Of a DNA stretch of 33,418 nucleotides, positions 7,790 through 14,272 are shown in pieces. The notes beneath the pieces are model-generated. The model saw only the letters and a program-made list of their open reading frames with translations. It ran no database searches and had not been told where the DNA came from. Numbering within the stretch: the stretch's first letter is position 1; every line of letters starts with the position of its first letter. The DNA is from an uncultured Lachnospiraceae bacterium (lineage in GTDB: Bacteria; Bacillota; Clostridia; Lachnospirales; Lachnospiraceae), in contig CAJUDE010000051.1 of NCBI GenBank assembly GCA_910585295.1, positions 1 to 33,418 of the forward strand. Reading direction: 5' to 3'. The position numbers were made by a program, and so were the translations under genes.

Positions 7790-7847
7790 TTTATTGGATT
7801 AGGCTATTAATGTAACTTATATATTGTTGTGCGGTGGAGGGAGATCT

Positions 7848-10145
7848 ATGGATAATGGTAATTCGCAAAAGACAAAATTAAAAATGTTCTCAGTAATGTC
7901 GATGTTCTTATTTTTAGTGGATATTTATATTATTGTGAATATGAAGGATAATTATACCGTTCTTGGAATCGCCGCTTTATTGACTTTGGTTTCTGTTATT
8001 TCAATGCTGAATGCATGGATGAAGTGGAAAGAGAAAGAGAGCTTACGTGCAGAAGAGCATTATGTGGATATAATGAAGGCTGAGAAATCCACACATCTTG
8101 TTTCCCAGAAAAAATTTCAGGATATGGATGAAAAGCTGAATTTTATTGGGCAGAAAATTATGCCTTTGGAGAAGGCAAGCGCTAAGAACCAGAAAAAAAT
8201 TGCTTCTATGCTAGAGACCCTTATGGATGGGCAGAAGAAAGTTGCGAAGGTGACAATCAGCCGAAGCAAAGAAAATGCCAATGCTTTGATGAATTCTAAT
8301 GACCAGTTGGTGAAACAGATGGAAGAATTCCAGCAGTCCATTTTGGAGATGAAGGCAGAGGTTTTGGATCGGCAGAATGAGATATATAATAAGAAGCTTC
8401 AGAAAATGGATGATAACCAAAGGGAAATCATTGATAAGATCCAAGAATCTTCTTGTTTAATCAAAGATATTATTGAGGTTATTCCAGATAAGATAGCACA
8501 AATCCCCCAGGCGGCAGCGCAAGGGTTTCCAATGCCAGGGCAGCCATTTTCAGCGGAGCCGCAATTGGAACAAGACAGGTTTGTTGAGCCAGCTGCAGTT
8601 CCACAAGCGGTTGAGGAGCCAGCGACACAACCAATTGAGGAATCTGTACCAGAGCCAGTTGAAGAACTGGGAATGCAGGCGATTGAGGAATCTGTACCAG
8701 AGCCAGTTATAGAGCCAGAAATGCAGGCAATTGAGGAATCTGTACCAGAGCCAGTTGAAGAACTGGGAATGCAGGCAATTGAGGAATCTGTACCAGAGCC
8801 GCAAGGAATAGAAGAAATGCTTGCAGAACCAGAATCCCAGGTAATGGAAGAAGAAGCGCCAGAGCCTCAGGCAATGGAAGAAATGAAGCAAGTACAGGAG
8901 ACAGAAGACCCAAAGCCAGTTGAGAAATTTGGAATGCAGGCAATCGAAGAATCTGTACCAGAGCCAGTTGAAGAACCAGAAATGCAGGCAATTGAGGAAT
9001 CTGTACCAGAGCCGCAAGGAATAGAAGAAATGTTTGCAGAACCAGAACCCCAGGCAATGGAAGAAGAAGTGCCAGAGCCTCAGGCAATGGAAGAAGTAAT
9101 GCCTTCATCAGAACCAGCAGTTATGGAAAGCCCTAAGGAAGGGTTTCGTCCAGAAGATATAGAGTCTTTATTAGAAAATATGGATTTGCCAGCGCCTGCA
9201 GAGGTTAAAATGGAGCCGGAGCCAGAACCTGCAGAGGAACTTGAAATGGAGCCAGAATTAGAACCTGCAGAGGAACTTGAAATGGAGCCAGAATTAGAAC
9301 CTGCAGAGGAACTTGAAATGGAGCCAGAATTAGAACCTGCAGAGGAACTTGAAATGGAGCCAGAATTAGAACCTGCAGAGGAACTCAAAATGGAGCTGGA
9401 GCCAGAACCAATTATGGAGCCTAAAGCAAAGCCAGAGCCAAGAGCCACTACTTCAAATGGAGTGGTAAGTACGGCAGACATCGAAGCATTGCTTGCAAAT
9501 TTAGATGGATTTAAGTTAGGGGCAAAACCAGAAGAGGTAAAGGAAACTAAGCCGCAAGAAGAACCCCAGCCAGCAGAACAGGTAATAGAAGAGCCAGAAC
9601 CCCAGGCAGTGGAGGAAACATTGCCAGAGCCAGAACCGCAAGTGGTGAGTGAGGAGGTAGAAGAGCCAGAACCCCAGGCAATGGAGGAAACATTGCCAGA
9701 GCCAGAACCGCAAGCAGTGAATGAGGAGGTAGAAGAGCCAGAACCCCAGGCAGTGGAGGAAACATTGCGAGAACCAGAACCGCAAGTGGTGAGTGAGGAG
9801 GTAGAAGAGCCAGAACCCCAGGCAGTAGAAGAGGCAACGGCAGAGCCAGTAATGGAATTCCCAAGCGGGATGATGAGCCCTGAGGATATAGCAGCCTTGC
9901 TGGCAAACATAGAAGAACCGGAACCAGAACCAGAGCCAGAACCTGTCCCGGTGCCTATGATAGACAGTTCCAGTGGAATGCTAAATCCAGAGGATATAGC
10001 GGCTTTAATTGGCAATTCTGCTGTAGAAGAACTTCCAAGCATGGTTCATAAGCTGGAGGAAGAAAAGCCCCCAATGCCAAGCATATCTGACCCAAGTAAA
10101 ATGATGGGCCCAGAAGATATAGCAGCTTTAATTGCAAATATGTAA
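7848..10145 (+). CDS. Membrane-anchored coiled-coil protein with Pro/Glu repeats
   Basis: A 765-aa protein; the ATG at 7848 follows GGAGGGAG (7836-7843). Two membrane segments (about residues 12-32 and 38-60) are followed by a charged coiled coil (about 65-215) and then about 500 residues dominated by Glu, Pro, Gln and Ala. The motif PEDIaaLlaN appears five times, in degenerate form at 434-445 and 541-552, then at 677-688, 713-724 and 754-765, the last being the C-terminus itself. It resembles the short DEIDALL motif at the N-terminus of FliM/FliY, which binds chemotaxis proteins; that likeness is my inference. The architecture suggests a membrane scaffold presenting several copies of a binding peptide. 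No enzymatic domain is seen. Confidence 0.85.
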   Translation: MDNGNSQKTKLKMFSVMSMFLFLVDIYIIVNMKDNYTVLGIAALLTLVSVISMLNAWMKWKEKESLRAEEHYVDIMKAEKSTHLVSQKKFQDMDEKLNFIGQKIMPLEKASAKNQKKIASMLETLMDGQKKVAKVTISRSKENANALMNSNDQLVKQMEEFQQSILEMKAEVLDRQNEIYNKKLQKMDDNQREIIDKIQESSCLIKDIIEVIPDKIAQIPQAAAQGFPMPGQPFSAEPQLEQDRFVEPAAVPQAVEEPATQPIEESVPEPVEELGMQAIEESVPEPVIEPEMQAIEESVPEPVEELGMQAIEESVPEPQGIEEMLAEPESQVMEEEAPEPQAMEEMKQVQETEDPKPVEKFGMQAIEESVPEPVEEPEMQAIEESVPEPQGIEEMFAEPEPQAMEEEVPEPQAMEEVMPSSEPAVMESPKEGFRPEDIESLLENMDLPAPAEVKMEPEPEPAEELEMEPELEPAEELEMEPELEPAEELEMEPELEPAEELEMEPELEPAEELKMELEPEPIMEPKAKPEPRATTSNGVVSTADIEALLANLDGFKLGAKPEEVKETKPQEEPQPAEQVIEEPEPQAVEETLPEPEPQVVSEEVEEPEPQAMEETLPEPEPQAVNEEVEEPEPQAVEETLREPEPQVVSEEVEEPEPQAVEEATAEPVMEFPSGMMSPEDIAALLANIEEPEPEPEPEPVPVPMIDSSSGMLNPEDIAALIGNSAVEELPSMVHKLEEEKPPMPSISDPSKMMGPEDIAALIANM
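9231..9374 (+). repeat. Four identical 36-bp tandem repeats in the gene
   Basis: Four perfect copies of a 12-codon unit encode AEELEMEPELEP. They are flanked by degenerate copies on both sides (one 11 codons long, one ending in GAGCTGGAGCCA). Perfect identity including third positions implies recent expansion, so copy number probably varies between strains. Confidence 0.9.
9588..9836 (+). repeat. 72-bp tandem repeats, three and a half units
   Basis: Units start at 9588, 9660 and 9732 with a partial fourth at 9804. Each encodes 24 residues of the form EEPEPQAVEETLPEPEPQ plus VVSEEV or AVNEEV. The alternation of VVSEEV and AVNEEV suggests higher-order duplication. Confidence 0.85.
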
Positions 10146-10151
10146 CATAGT

Positions 10152-10191
10152 ACAGAGTGTGTTTAAAAATTCTTTTAAACACGCTCTGTTG
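10152..10191 (+). terminator. Rho-independent terminator after repeat protein gene
   Basis: A 17-bp stem (10152-10168 with 10173-10189, one G-U pair) with the four-base loop ATTC is followed by TTGTT. It lies seven bases after the TAA and separates this gene from the two-component operon. Confidence 0.85.
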
Positions 10192-10286
10192 TTATGTATA
10201 GCCTATATTTCCTATAATCTCAAATTTTTATCACATTTGAAAATTATAATGAAAATATTTAATGATGGGAATGGAAGTAATTAAAA

Positions 10287-10976
10287 ATGGAGAAAACTAC
10301 AATATTAGTTATAGAAGATGAAGAAAAACTGTTAAAGACAATGGCAGATTTTTTAAGGATGAATGATTACCAGGTTTATACAGCAGATGACGGGTTGAAA
10401 GGGATACAGCAATTTAAGCTCCATAGCAAAGAGATAAGCTGTGTGCTTCTGGATGTGATGCTGCCTTTTATGGATGGGAATGAGGTGTTAAAACAAATAC
10501 GCATTTCTTCTAATGTCCCAGTCATTATGTTGACGGCGAAAGAAGAAGTGGAAGACCAGTTAAAGAGCCTTTCCTATGGGGCTGATAATTATATTATGAA
10601 GCCATATTCCCTGGCTGTTGTAAAAATGCATATTGAAGCTTTGTTAAAGCGCTTTCGGCAGGAACAGGAGTTTTTGTCTGTAGGGGATATTAGGATTGAA
10701 GTGAAGTCTCAGAAAGTTTTTGTGAAAGATGTATTTGTAGAGACGACGCCGAAAGAATTTGAGTTAATGCAGTTCTTTATGAAAAATGAAGGGACTGTTT
10801 TGACAAGGGACCATATACTTGACAGCATTTGGGGATATCACTATGTGGGGGATACCAGGACAATTGATACAATTGTCAAGCAGCTCCGCAAGAAATTGGG
10901 GGATGTCTCTTATATACGTACTGTGTATGGCGTAGGCTATTGTTTTGAGGGAAAAGGAAATGAAAAGAAAGCTTAG
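10287..10976 (+). CDS. OmpR/PhoB-family response regulator
   Basis: A 229-aa two-component response regulator. The receiver domain (1-118) has the acidic pair E10-D11, phospho-acceptor Asp56 in LLDVMLP, Thr83 and Lys105 (MKPY). A winged-helix DNA-binding domain (about 130-225) contains TTPKEFELM and GDTRTIDTIVKQLRKKLG, typical of the OmpR class. The cognate sensor gene starts inside the end of this gene, so both are made from one transcript. Signal and target genes cannot be read from the sequence. No other nearby gene is an obvious target. Confidence 0.95.
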   Translation: MEKTTILVIEDEEKLLKTMADFLRMNDYQVYTADDGLKGIQQFKLHSKEISCVLLDVMLPFMDGNEVLKQIRISSNVPVIMLTAKEEVEDQLKSLSYGADNYIMKPYSLAVVKMHIEALLKRFRQEQEFLSVGDIRIEVKSQKVFVKDVFVETTPKEFELMQFFMKNEGTVLTRDHILDSIWGYHYVGDTRTIDTIVKQLRKKLGDVSYIRTVYGVGYCFEGKGNEKKA

Positions 10977-12405
10977 CACACAAATATTTATTCTGCAATT
11001 TGTATTTATTTATGGTATTGTGGGAATATCTGTCCTTCTTTATACGATATTAATGCCTATATATTATGAATATGTGAAGGACGACCAGATTATGCAGGCA
11101 TACTATGATATTGGGGAATTGGACTTGTCAAGCTTGGAAGAGACGGACTATTCTTTATTTGTATACTATGAAAATGAAAATTTAAGTTTTTGCATTGCGG
11201 ACGAGGATATGGAGCCAGTATATGTTACGGAGCCAACTGATAAAAAAAAATCCGTTCAACGCAATATTGCCAAAAGGTTAGACCTGTTTTCCAGAGAACC
11301 GAAAATTATTCGTAGCAACCAGAGAATGTTAGAGAAAGCCAGGTACAGAGCCATAATCACTCAGGATGGGAAAGATTACTATATTGTAATTAAAGATATT
11401 GTTTCAGTCAGAAGGAGCATTAGTATAGCAGAACACTTTTATATTATGATATTTTTATTCCTTATGATTCCTGGAAGCTTGGTTATTGTCCTATTGTGGA
11501 AGCATATTTTACTACCTTTCGACAAACTGGTTATGGAAGCTGGGAAATTAGCTGAAGGAAATTATAAATTAGAATTACAGGAAGAGAAATATACGGAATT
11601 AGAGTCTTTGTCTGAAAGTTTTGAAAAAATATCCCATCATATGCGAGAACAGGATGTTCAAATTGAGGAAGGCAAAAGGCAGATGCTCCACCACAATGTC
11701 CATAAGGACCAGGCAGAAAAACGGCGCAAAGAAATGGTCGCTAAAATTTCCCATGAATTAAAGACGCCACTGGCTGTTATTTCCAGCCAGGCTGAAATGC
11801 TTGGCTACACAGAGGAGGACCGGGAATATTATATCGCCTCCATACAGGAAGAAGTGGCTAAGATGTCGGATATGGTCAGCCAGCTTTTAGACAGTTCTGT
11901 GATTGAACATGAGATGGAAAATATGATCCAGCAAAAACTGGATATGCGGGAAGTGATGGACTATATTATCATCAAATACGAAGGAATGGTAAAGAAGAAA
12001 AAACTCCATTTAGAGACCTTTTTATCTGATAATTGTTATGTGGAAGGCGACCGGGAATATATTGAGCAGATTGTAGATAATTTTATGACAAATGCCCTAG
12101 AGCATACAAAGATTGGCGGGAATATCCGTATTACATTGAAAAAGCATAAGAAATCAGTGAGAGTCAGCGTTTATAATGAGGGGAAACAGATTCCAAAAGA
12201 AGATTTGGAACATATTTGGAGCGGTTTCTACAGAAATAAGAAGGAACCGAAATATGGGGAAAATGGTTTTTCCCATGCGGGCCTTGGGCTGTATATTGTC
12301 CAAAGCATTGTAACGATGCATAAAGGCACATATGGCGTGGAGAATTTCCCAACTGGCGTGGAGTTTTGGTTTACTTTGCCAAGTATGGGACAAAGCACTT
12401 CCTGA
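10960..12405 (+). CDS. Sensor histidine kinase
   Basis: A 481-aa membrane kinase. The ATG at 10960 is used because GAGGG lies just upstream; it overlaps the regulator gene by 17 bases. TM1 is near residues 8-32, an extracytoplasmic sensor of about 115 residues follows, and TM2 is near 150-172. A HAMP-like linker leads to the phospho-acceptor H-box KISHELKTPLA (His265). The ATPase domain shows the N-box NFMTNALEHT (Asn378) and a GLGLYIVQSI glycine motif near the C-terminus. It probably phosphorylates Asp56 of the partner regulator. The sensor domain has no motif I recognise. Confidence 0.93.
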   Translation: MKRKLSTQIFILQFVFIYGIVGISVLLYTILMPIYYEYVKDDQIMQAYYDIGELDLSSLEETDYSLFVYYENENLSFCIADEDMEPVYVTEPTDKKKSVQRNIAKRLDLFSREPKIIRSNQRMLEKARYRAIITQDGKDYYIVIKDIVSVRRSISIAEHFYIMIFLFLMIPGSLVIVLLWKHILLPFDKLVMEAGKLAEGNYKLELQEEKYTELESLSESFEKISHHMREQDVQIEEGKRQMLHHNVHKDQAEKRRKEMVAKISHELKTPLAVISSQAEMLGYTEEDREYYIASIQEEVAKMSDMVSQLLDSSVIEHEMENMIQQKLDMREVMDYIIIKYEGMVKKKKLHLETFLSDNCYVEGDREYIEQIVDNFMTNALEHTKIGGNIRITLKKHKKSVRVSVYNEGKQIPKEDLEHIWSGFYRNKKEPKYGENGFSHAGLGLYIVQSIVTMHKGTYGVENFPTGVEFWFTLPSMGQSTS

Positions 12406-12494
12406 CCTGTAACTGCAATCTAATGCTTTGGGGCAAAATAACTGCATATTATAACTGTTTTGGCATATAATAAAAGAAAAGTCAGTTGGTCGGC

Positions 12495-12626
12495 ATGAAG
12501 CATAAAAAAGATATGAGGCAGAAACTTGCAGAGATGATCTATAAAAATCCATCCCTAGGGAAAAAAGTCAGCACGTTAGAAAAGTCCATGAAAGAAGTGT
12601 CTAAAATATTGAATGACAAAAAATAG
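12495..12626 (+). CDS. Possible 43-aa charged small protein
   Basis: An open frame from ATG 12495 to TAG 12624 encodes 43 residues beginning MKHKKDMRQKLAEMIYKNP. It is strongly charged and could form one amphipathic helix. The ribosome site is poor (TTGGTCGG region), so the evidence is mainly the helical, lysine-rich composition and its position after the kinase gene. It may also be chance. Confidence 0.35.
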   Translation: MKHKKDMRQKLAEMIYKNPSLGKKVSTLEKSMKEVSKILNDKK

Positions 12627-12712
12627 ATTGGGGTGGCTTCCCTATTTTGTTTCGTTTCAACTTAAGCCAATCTACAAGGAACGGCACGAAGACTAAGAAA
12701 TGGACTTCTGAA

Positions 12713-12770
12713 AACAAACAGGCTGAGAGTCACATACCAGAGAAGTGTACGAGGTTCAGCCTGTTTTGTT
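12713..12770 (+). terminator. Hairpin, possible terminator of the upstream operon
   Basis: ACAAACAGGCTGA (near 12714-12726) is complementary to TCAGCCTGTTTTGT (12756-12769), with a loop of about 29 bases and T-rich sequence in the 3' arm. The large loop makes it a weak terminator. It could belong with the palindrome just downstream. Confidence 0.4.
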
Positions 12771-12793
12771 GTCTAGAGTTTCTGTATCCTTTG

Positions 12794-12899
12794 GGGGCTG
12801 TCGCAATAAGATTTTAACTCGTTCAAAAGGCCTTGCTACTAAAGCGGAAAAGCCTTTTGAACGGAATGATATCTTGTTATTCCTTAATGCAGCAGCCCC
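12794..12899. mobile_element. MITE-like imperfect palindrome
   Basis: About 106 bases fold on themselves. The left end GGGGCTGTCGCAATAAG pairs with a right end whose complement reads GGGGCTGCTGCATTAAG. The inner arms contain CGTTCAAAAGGC and its complement GCCTTTTGAACG. No open frame of a transposase is present. Ends of the GGGGCTGTC type are familiar from terminal repeats of IS1182-like transposases, so a non-autonomous derivative is plausible, but this is from memory. Apart from this, the 12,406-12,974 gap holds only the hairpin and the small frame listed. Confidence 0.45.
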
Positions 12900-12974
12900 A
12901 ATGTGTTTTATATTCTGTTGCCGTAGCTGCATGGCGTGGAGCCGCAAGCATTGCCCTGGTTTTGTCAGAAGATG

Positions 12975-13421
12975 TTACTGCATCATCAATGATAGTTCTA
13001 TTTCATCTCCGTCCACTGCTCCGGTCTCTGTAAAACCCCTGCTTTTATATAAATTTAGTGCTTGGATATTATCTCTGTTACAGGTTAAGGTTACTCGATT
13101 TGAAGAGCCAAAAGGTTTCGTTTTGATATAATCAAGCAGCTGATCCAATGCAACTTTGCCATAACCCTGTTTCTGATTTGATTCATCAACCATCATATGC
13201 CATATATCATATTCAGGGATATCATAATCATAAATCACCATAACATAGCCAACCATAGTATTACCTTTATATATTCCAAAAGGCTGGCACTGCTCCCTAT
13301 AAATATAAGCCTGTGCAAGGCTGCGGATTGGATGTGAAACAAAGCGCTCTTGTTCTGGTGCAAGTTTTAGGCTAAACGCGTCAATAAAGTTTTCTTCTGT
13401 AATTTGAATAAGATTAATCAT
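12975..13421 (-). CDS. GNAT-family N-acetyltransferase (BltD/PaiA-like)
   Basis: A 148-aa GNAT acetyltransferase. The start is the ATG at 13421, because GGAGG lies just before it; a further in-frame ATG 12 bases upstream overlaps that site. Acetyl-CoA motif A is VDESNQKQGYGKVAL (the Q/R-x-x-G-x-G/A loop). Motif B follows in LTCNRDNIQALNLYKSRGF with the usual Asn and Tyr. The N-terminal part (APEQERFVSHPIRSLAQAYIY) resembles spermine/spermidine acetyltransferases such as BltD and PaiA, so a polyamine or a similar amine, possibly a drug, may be the substrate. It has its own promoter and a long leader with a small frame and terminator, which suggests inducible expression. Confidence 0.88.
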   Translation of the reverse strand: MINLIQITEENFIDAFSLKLAPEQERFVSHPIRSLAQAYIYREQCQPFGIYKGNTMVGYVMVIYDYDIPEYDIWHMMVDESNQKQGYGKVALDQLLDYIKTKPFGSSNRVTLTCNRDNIQALNLYKSRGFTETGAVDGDEIELSLMMQ

Positions 13422-13516
13422 AGATTCCTCCATAAATTGTCCTGGCTTAATTGGTAAGTTGGTCTTGTATGAACATCTTTAAAGAACAGAAGATTGCATC
13501 AAAAAGCAAACAAAAA

Positions 13517-13538
13517 GCCGTGGCAAATAAACCACGGC
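13517..13538 (-). terminator. Terminator hairpin in the acetyltransferase leader
   Basis: On the minus strand GCCGTGG and CCACGGC form a 7-bp stem with an 8-base loop, followed directly by TTTTTG. It lies between the leader promoter and the acetyltransferase start, so transcription must read through it to express the gene. This is the hallmark of an attenuator. Confidence 0.75.
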
Positions 13539-13559
13539 AAAAAAATTCTATAAAAACTA

Positions 13560-13622
13560 TTATAATGCAACCGAGGTTCTCAAAAGAAATTCAGATTTTA
13601 TATTAGTTCTGTTATTTTTCAT
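13560..13622 (-). CDS. Putative 20-aa leader peptide (attenuation)
   Basis: A short frame beginning ATG at 13622 encodes MKNNRTNIKSEFLLRTSVAL. GCGAGGTGC lies just upstream as a ribosome site. It sits between a near-consensus promoter and the terminator at 13517-13538. The CGAGGT of the ribosome site is complementary to ACCTCG near the end of the frame, so ribosome position could change the leader fold. Small leader peptides of this kind control several antibiotic-resistance genes in Firmicutes. Whether this one is translated is unproven. Confidence 0.5.
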   Translation of the reverse strand: MKNNRTNIKSEFLLRTSVAL

Positions 13623-13657
13623 AATGAAGCACCTCGCTTTCTATCAGATCTTTGTTA

Positions 13658-13686
13658 ATTATAATGTTAATCATTGGTTAAGTCAA
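13658..13686 (-). promoter_or_regulatory. Sigma-A promoter of leader peptide and acetyltransferase
   Basis: On the minus strand: TTGACT (13686-13681), exactly 17 bases, then a perfect TATAAT (13663-13658). It is about 35 bases upstream of the leader-peptide ATG and is the only strong promoter seen for the acetyltransferase. Confidence 0.8.
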
Positions 13687-13799
13687 TAGCTCATTAGATA
13701 AAGGCGGCATATAATGTGCAATTTCAAAGAAAATCAGAAGAAGCGGCTCGCGGCCAGATTCGCGCCTAATACATGCAGGAAAATTTAATAAAAAGTATA

Positions 13800-13920
13800 T
13801 TGAAGAAATTATCTGCATATGATATAGTGCTACTAGGCAAAAAGATATGAGTATAGCATGAAATCAAAGAACGAATCCCTCAACCGTGATGCGACCATAG
13901 TTGAGGGATTCTTCTTTTTG
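13800..13920 (+). ncRNA. Possible small RNA of about 85 nt
   Basis: A promoter-like TTGAAG (13800-13805) with a 17-base spacer and TATAGT (13823-13828) is followed by a strong terminator. The 12-bp stem GAATCCCTCAAC (13873-13884) pairs with GTTGAGGGATTC (13900-13911), followed by TTCTTTTTG. No credible protein frame lies between, so the unit could be an RNA from about 13835 to 13920. The hairpin might instead serve as the terminator of tRNA-Lys on the opposite strand. Confidence 0.35.
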
Positions 13921-14043
13921 TTTATACTGGAAAAGAACCCAGTATGCTATTTGTTGCCCTTATTTTTACAATTTAAGTTATCAAAAACAGACAAAAAAAA
14001 CACCGTCCCCGATGCTCACAGTCATCAAAAACAGTGCTTTCAG

Positions 14044-14116
14044 TGCGCCTCCAGGGGCTCGAACCCTGGACACCCTGATTAAGAGTCAGGTGCTCTTCCA
14101 ACTGAGCTAGAAGCGC
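14044..14116 (-). tRNA. tRNA-Lys(CTT)
   Basis: A complete cloverleaf on the minus strand. Acceptor GCGCTTC (14116-14110) pairs with GAGGCGC (14051-14045, one G-U). The D arm contains AGCTCAGTTGG, the anticodon loop is CTCTTAA with anticodon CTT, and the T arm is CCAGGGTTCGAGCCCCTGG. The discriminator is A14044 and no CCA is encoded. The surrounding 13,422-14,272 stretch otherwise holds the acetyltransferase leader, the possible small RNA and the next gene's promoter. Confidence 0.95.
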
Positions 14117-14207
14117 GTTCGTTATATCTTTAACACGAGATATATTATATAATAAAAATTTTAGAAATGCAAGTGTTTTTTTAATATTTTTTTAAGAATG
14201 TGTAATA

Positions 14208-14236
14208 TTGACATAAGAATAAGAAAAGAGTAGAAT
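14208..14236 (+). promoter_or_regulatory. Sigma-A promoter of the 14273 gene
   Basis: A perfect TTGACA (14208-14213), a 17-base spacer and TAGAAT (14231-14236), 37 bases before the ATG. Confidence 0.8.
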
Positions 14237-14272
14237 TGTACTAATCAAATAATACAATAAGGAGAAGTGACT

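Noticed and set aside
9080..10042. 320-codon open frame on the minus strand rich in Ser/Gly
   Set aside because: It is the antisense of the GAG/CCA-rich repeats of the 7848 gene. The Ser-Gly-Ser composition is just the complement of that repeat, and no ribosome site is present.
12745..13131. 128-codon + strand frame
   Set aside because: It runs through the MITE-like palindrome and is antisense to the acetyltransferase gene; no ribosome site.
13858..14082. + strand frames across the terminator and tRNA-Lys
   Set aside because: They read through a strong terminator hairpin and the complement of a tRNA gene, and have no homologous look.
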